Positions 61,568 to 64,000 of a stretch of DNA of 64,000 bases are shown here, piece by piece; the stretch's first letter is position 1; each line of letters starts with the position of its first letter. A program made the translations under genes and the position numbers. The DNA lies in assembly GCF_027570195.1 (NCBI RefSeq), contig NZ_JAKMUZ010000006.1, forward strand, positions 60,087 through 124,086. The letters are read 5' to 3'. Below the pieces are notes generated by a model. The model saw nothing but the letters and a program-made list of their open reading frames with translations, did not search any database and was not told the DNA's origin. The stretch is from Corynebacterium yonathiae (lineage in GTDB: Bacteria; Actinomycetota; Actinomycetes; Mycobacteriales; Mycobacteriaceae).

Positions 61568-62293
61568 TTAGTCGAGCGCGTTTAGCGGCAGCGCGAGCTC
61601 GATCATGGTGCGGAAGGCGGTCTGGCGCTCTTCTGCGGAGAGGTGGGTATCCTGCACCAGATTGTCGGAGACGGTGAATAGCCCCAGCGCGTCGACGCCG
61701 GCCTCCGCCGCGGTGGCATAAAGCGCTGCGGATTCCATCTCGACGCCGAGCACGCCCATGTGTGCCCAACGCTTATTGACGGACTGGTCAAAGTTGTAGA
61801 AGATATCCGAGCTCAAGATATTGCCTACGTGGATATGGGCCTGTTGCTTTTCGGCCTGATCCACCAAAGCTTTGAGAAGCTTCCACGAGGCGGTGGGGGC
61901 GTAGCTGCCCGGCAGGTTGTACTGGCTTAAGAAGTTGGAGTCGGTGGAAGCGGAGGAGGCGACGATGACATCGTGCAGCTCAATGTCTTCTTGCATAGCG
62001 CCGATAGAGCCGACGCGGATGAGCTTCTTTACGCCGTAGTTGTGGATGAGCTCCCAGGAGTAGATGCCGATGGAGGGAATGCCCATGCCAGTTCCCATGA
62101 CCGAAATGGGTTTGCCATTATAGGTGCCGGTAAACCCCAGCATATTGCGCACGCCGTTGAACTGGACGGTATCTTCCAGGAAGTTTTCGGCGATGAATTG
62201 TGCGCGTAGTGGGTCGCCGGGCAGCAAGATGGTTTCCGCAATGGGCGCGCCCTGCGGGTTGATGTGTGGGGTGGAAATATCGGTAGCGGACAT
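61568..62293 (-). CDS. deoD: Purine-nucleoside phosphorylase
   Basis: 241 residues. NP-1-type phosphorylase, hexameric DeoD family. LLPGDPLRAQFIAENF supplies the phosphate site, GTGMGIPSIGIYSWELI and RVGSIGAM follow, and GVEMESAALYATA is the nucleoside-binding signature, with the catalytic Asp in TVSDNL. It splits (deoxy)purine nucleosides to base and (deoxy)ribose-1-phosphate. First gene after the deo regulator. The promoter region carries an inverted repeat (62359-62380). Confidence 0.94.
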   Translation of the reverse strand: MSATDISTPHINPQGAPIAETILLPGDPLRAQFIAENFLEDTVQFNGVRNMLGFTGTYNGKPISVMGTGMGIPSIGIYSWELIHNYGVKKLIRVGSIGAMQEDIELHDVIVASSASTDSNFLSQYNLPGSYAPTASWKLLKALVDQAEKQQAHIHVGNILSSDIFYNFDQSVNKRWAHMGVLGVEMESAALYATAAEAGVDALGLFTVSDNLVQDTHLSAEERQTAFRTMIELALPLNALD

Positions 62294-62358
62294 AGCTTCG
62301 CTCCTCGGTGTGGGGGTGATTTACACACCTACCTTAACCCCGCAGGAACCCATGTCAA

Positions 62359-62380
62359 TGAACCAATTTACAATTGTTCA
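62359..62380. promoter_or_regulatory. Candidate deo operator
   Basis: Inverted TGAAC (62359-62363) and GTTCA (62376-62380), 12 bp apart, upstream of deoD, next to TTGTTCAACAA. The sequence resembles B. subtilis DeoR sites of the ATTGAAC type. Binding by the adjacent SorC/DeoR-type protein is inferred. Confidence 0.5.
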
Positions 62381-62396
62381 ACAACTATGAAGAGCA

Positions 62397-63344
62397 TCAC
62401 TCGGCCCAGTCTACGAGCTTGCGTGCAGTGGCCTGATCCGTGACCAAATGGGTGACCAATCCCTTGCGCAGTGCTACCCACATAGCACGCGCCTTATGGG
62501 CGCCGCCGGCCACCAACACGCGGGTGGGGCGGGCGGCGAGGTCCTCGAGGCTGATGCCCACGGTGCGTGCGTCCACAGCCGGACAGGCCACCTTCCCGCG
62601 GGCATCGAAGAAGCGTGAGCACACATCGCCTACGGCGTTGTCCGCAATTTGTTGTTCTTCGGCCGCGCTGAGATAACCAAGATTGAAGGCCAAAGACTTC
62701 CGCTCAGCCGAGCCCACGGTGAAGACGGCCACGCTTACCGAAGCCCCCTTTGCCAAAATCTGACTAATATGCCTATCGCGCTCCACCCACTCCTTGGCCT
62801 CGGTGGAGTCGAAAATGACCGGCAGTGGCAAGAGGTGGGCCTGGGCATTGAAGGCGTGGGCAAAGGCCTGCATTGTGTAGAGGTCTTTGGTGGATCGCTG
62901 CGTATGCGAGTGGCCGCCTTTGAGCTGCACAATCTCTACGCCCTCAAGAGGCTGCCGGCGCAGGTGCGAGGCGACAGCGGACATCGTCTCGCCCCAGGAG
63001 AGGCCGACGCTGGTGCCATCGATGATGAGCTCTTCCAACAGGCTGGCCCCAGCGCTGCCAAGGTCTGCGAGGGTGGACCCGCCGGGTGGGGTGGTGGTCA
63101 CGCGGACGTCGGCAAGCGCAAAGCGCTGGCGCAATTGATTTACCAACTCATCGGATTGTTCGCGCGGATCGTTAATGCTGATGGTGACAAAGCTGCGCGC
63201 GGAGGCATGACTGAGCAACTTGGATACCGTCGGCCGGGAAACGCCAAGATGGCGGGCAACCTCAGCCTGTGAAAAGCCGGAGTTGTAGTACAACTTCGCG
63301 GCGTCGATGGATTGGCCATCCTTGTGATCCAACATGTCTTTCAT
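62397..63344 (-). CDS. SorC/DeoR-type transcriptional regulator of the deo operon
   Basis: 315 residues. The N-terminal HTH is SQAEVARHLGVSRPTVSKLLSHA (about 25-47), followed by the sugar-binding domain of the SorC family (about 60-310), with a NagB-like fold including GLSWGETMSAVASHL and the effector site VLVAGGAHKARAMWVALRKGLVTHLVTDQATARKL. It resembles B. subtilis DeoR, which senses deoxyribose-5-phosphate and represses the deo operon. The position just upstream of deoD in the same direction, with an inverted repeat between, fits local repression. Confidence 0.87.
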   Translation of the reverse strand: MKDMLDHKDGQSIDAAKLYYNSGFSQAEVARHLGVSRPTVSKLLSHASARSFVTISINDPREQSDELVNQLRQRFALADVRVTTTPPGGSTLADLGSAGASLLEELIIDGTSVGLSWGETMSAVASHLRRQPLEGVEIVQLKGGHSHTQRSTKDLYTMQAFAHAFNAQAHLLPLPVIFDSTEAKEWVERDRHISQILAKGASVSVAVFTVGSAERKSLAFNLGYLSAAEEQQIADNAVGDVCSRFFDARGKVACPAVDARTVGISLEDLAARPTRVLVAGGAHKARAMWVALRKGLVTHLVTDQATARKLVDWAE

Positions 63345-63413
63345 TCAAGCACACTTGAAAGGCGTAAAAGGGTGTTGCAAAAGACGCGTATTTTTATGCT
63401 CTGACGTGGCGAT

Positions 63414-63443
63414 TTGTATAAAACGTTTAAAGCAGGTTAGATT
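63414..63443 (+). promoter_or_regulatory. Promoter-like sequence for the tRNA cluster
   Basis: TTGTAT (63414-63419) and TAGATT (63438-63443) with an 18-bp spacer, 57 bp before tRNA-Thr. The rest of the 63345-63500 gap holds only AT-rich sequence facing the regulator gene. Confidence 0.55.
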
Positions 63444-63500
63444 ATTGGAGTCCGCAACGGAGAGCACAACGAAATAGCGATGTGTTCAACGCTAGGATGT

Positions 63501-63576
63501 GCCCCCTTAGCTCAGTCGGCAGAGCGTTTCCATGGTAAGGAAAAGGTCGACAGTTCGATTCTGTCAGGGGGCTCCA
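63501..63576 (+). tRNA. tRNA-Thr (anticodon GGT)
   Basis: Acceptor GCCCCCT/AGGGGGC, D-arm AGCTCAGTCGGCAGAGC, anticodon stem TTTCC/GGAAA with loop ATGGTAA giving GGT, and the T-arm ACAGTTCGATTCTGT. Discriminator T at 63573, then an encoded CCA. Confidence 0.95.
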
Positions 63577-63613
63577 TTCATGTTTGGAGGAAGAAATTCC
63601 CCAGGGTGAATAT

Positions 63614-63685
63614 GGCGGTGTAGCTCAGTGGTAGAGCAAGCGACTCATAATCGCTGTGTCGCGAGTTCAATTCTCGCCATCGCTA
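63614..63685 (+). tRNA. tRNA-Met (anticodon CAT), elongator type
   Basis: Acceptor GGCGGTG/CATCGCT (two G:U pairs), anticodon stem AGCGA/TCGCT with loop CTCATAA giving CAT, and the T-arm GCGAGTTCAATTCTCGC. No initiator features. A modified Ile tRNA cannot be excluded, but the context (between Thr and Trp, before the likely secE-nusG-rplK region) favours Met. Confidence 0.92.
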
Positions 63686-63694
63686 CCGGGAAAG

Positions 63695-63719
63695 AAAGGC
63701 GCCCGCGGGGCGCTTTTTT
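63695..63719 (+). terminator. Terminator after tRNA-Met
   Basis: GGCGCC(C) pairs with (G)GGGCGC around a GC centre, followed by TTTTTT (63714-63719). Confidence 0.75.
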
Positions 63720-63793
63720 ATTACCGCGCTGAGGGCTTTAAATATCCCGCCTAGTTTCGGATTGAAACTACGGCTCTGGTAAGGTCTTCAACG

Positions 63794-63813
63794 CTTGATG
63801 CTTTGGCATCAAG
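63794..63813 (+). other. Perfect 8-bp hairpin upstream of tRNA-Trp
   Basis: CTTGATGC (63794-63801), loop TTTG, GCATCAAG (63806-63813), 13 bp before tRNA-Trp. Possibly a leader hairpin in the pre-tRNA or an operator. Confidence 0.4.
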
Positions 63814-63825
63814 AGATAAAAGAAT

Positions 63826-63898
63826 AGGGGCGTGGCGCAATTGGTAGCGCAACGGTCTCCAAAACCGTAGGTTGCAGGTTCGAGTCCTGTCGCCCCTG
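63826..63898 (+). tRNA. tRNA-Trp (anticodon CCA)
   Basis: Acceptor AGGGGCG/CGCCCCT, anticodon stem CGGT/ACCG with loop CTCCAAA giving CCA, T-arm GCAGGTTCGAGTCCTGT, discriminator G. Trp tRNA normally precedes secE-nusG in Actinobacteria; those genes would lie beyond the right edge. Confidence 0.95.
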
Positions 63899-63904
63899 CA
63901 GGTT

Positions 63905-63938
63905 AAGCCCCGTCATCTGACATCAGGTGGCGGGGCTT
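63905..63938 (+). terminator. Terminator after tRNA-Trp
   Basis: AAGCCCCG (63905-63912) pairs with CGGGGCTT (63931-63938), with partial pairing of GTCATCTG/CAGGTGGC inside. T-rich sequence follows. Confidence 0.75.
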
Positions 63939-64000
63939 CTTCATGCCGTATTTTCTTAGCGGAGTTTGGCTCGCCCACATGTATGGGTTAAGGGTCAAAA

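Noticed and set aside
63501..63898. tRNA cluster as an integration site for a mobile island
   Set aside because: No integrase gene and no repeated tRNA 3' end were found nearby; the order Thr-Met-Trp is a normal actinobacterial arrangement.

Overview
The window is actinobacterial chromosome and almost certainly Corynebacterium. The evidence is G+C-rich coding sequence, mycothiol synthesis (mshA), a senX3-regX3 pair, a DIP1984-family gene, an IS1249-like element, the 33-residue ribosomal protein bS22, many leaderless-looking starts, and a gene order that follows the mshA-to-grcC1 stretch of mycobacteria and corynebacteria. The species cannot be told from the sequence alone. Most of the window is conserved core genome. 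The accessory parts are the manganese-type transporter block, the islet beside tRNA-Tyr and the deo operon.

Layout. 1-6320: the end of a YihY/BrkB membrane protein, then three paralogous acyl-CoA synthetases on the minus strand with an O6-alkylguanine-DNA methyltransferase between two of them. 6388-16560: mshA, gpmA, senX3-regX3, a Cys-rich conserved protein, ppx, an Ala/Lys-rich membrane protein, proC, a BldC-like regulator, bS22, a HAD phosphatase and a glutaredoxin-like protein. 16634-25404: heme genes hemA-hemC-hemD-hemB, two membrane proteins, hemE and hemY. 25588-28131: minus-strand HNH protein, an NAD-dependent dehydrogenase and a lipoprotein gene broken by an in-frame TGA. 28239-34326: hemL, a histidine phosphatase, and the System II cytochrome c maturation genes (TlpA/ResA-like, ccdA, resB, ccsB). 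34327-44362: menaquinone genes menA, menE, menB and menC, interrupted by a Mn/Zn-type ABC transporter divergent from a DtxR/MntR-type regulator. 44366-47899: an AbiEi-like/nuclease-like orphan and a short UvrA paralogue around a dyad-symmetric element. 47978-55242: menD, mgtA, menG, a MenJ-like reductase and a polyprenyl diphosphate synthase. 55350-57946: tRNA-Tyr, then an islet with an IS1249-like element (8-bp target duplication visible), a small membrane gene whose end the insertion altered, and a DUF2335 protein. 57943-63344: phosphohexomutase, deoC, MFS transporter and deoD with an upstream SorC/DeoR-type regulator. 63501-63898: tRNA-Thr, tRNA-Met and tRNA-Trp.

How it fits together. Heme synthesis, cytochrome c maturation and menaquinone synthesis are interleaved, so the centre of the window supplies cofactors for the respiratory chain. 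The polyprenyl diphosphate synthase provides the menaquinone side chain, and the MenJ-like reductase saturates part of it. The deo operon would degrade deoxynucleosides to glycolytic intermediates.

I found no unmistakable new multi-gene system. The least explained signals are: a 13-base word (G[A/G]CGTCGGCAAGC) found at least 12 times inside genes; the lipoprotein split by TGA; a 13-base element shared upstream of hemE and hemL; the nested dyad at 45323-45398; a 41-residue membrane ORF between menB and menE; and a structured non-coding stretch with a tRNA-like T-loop at about 42600-42795.
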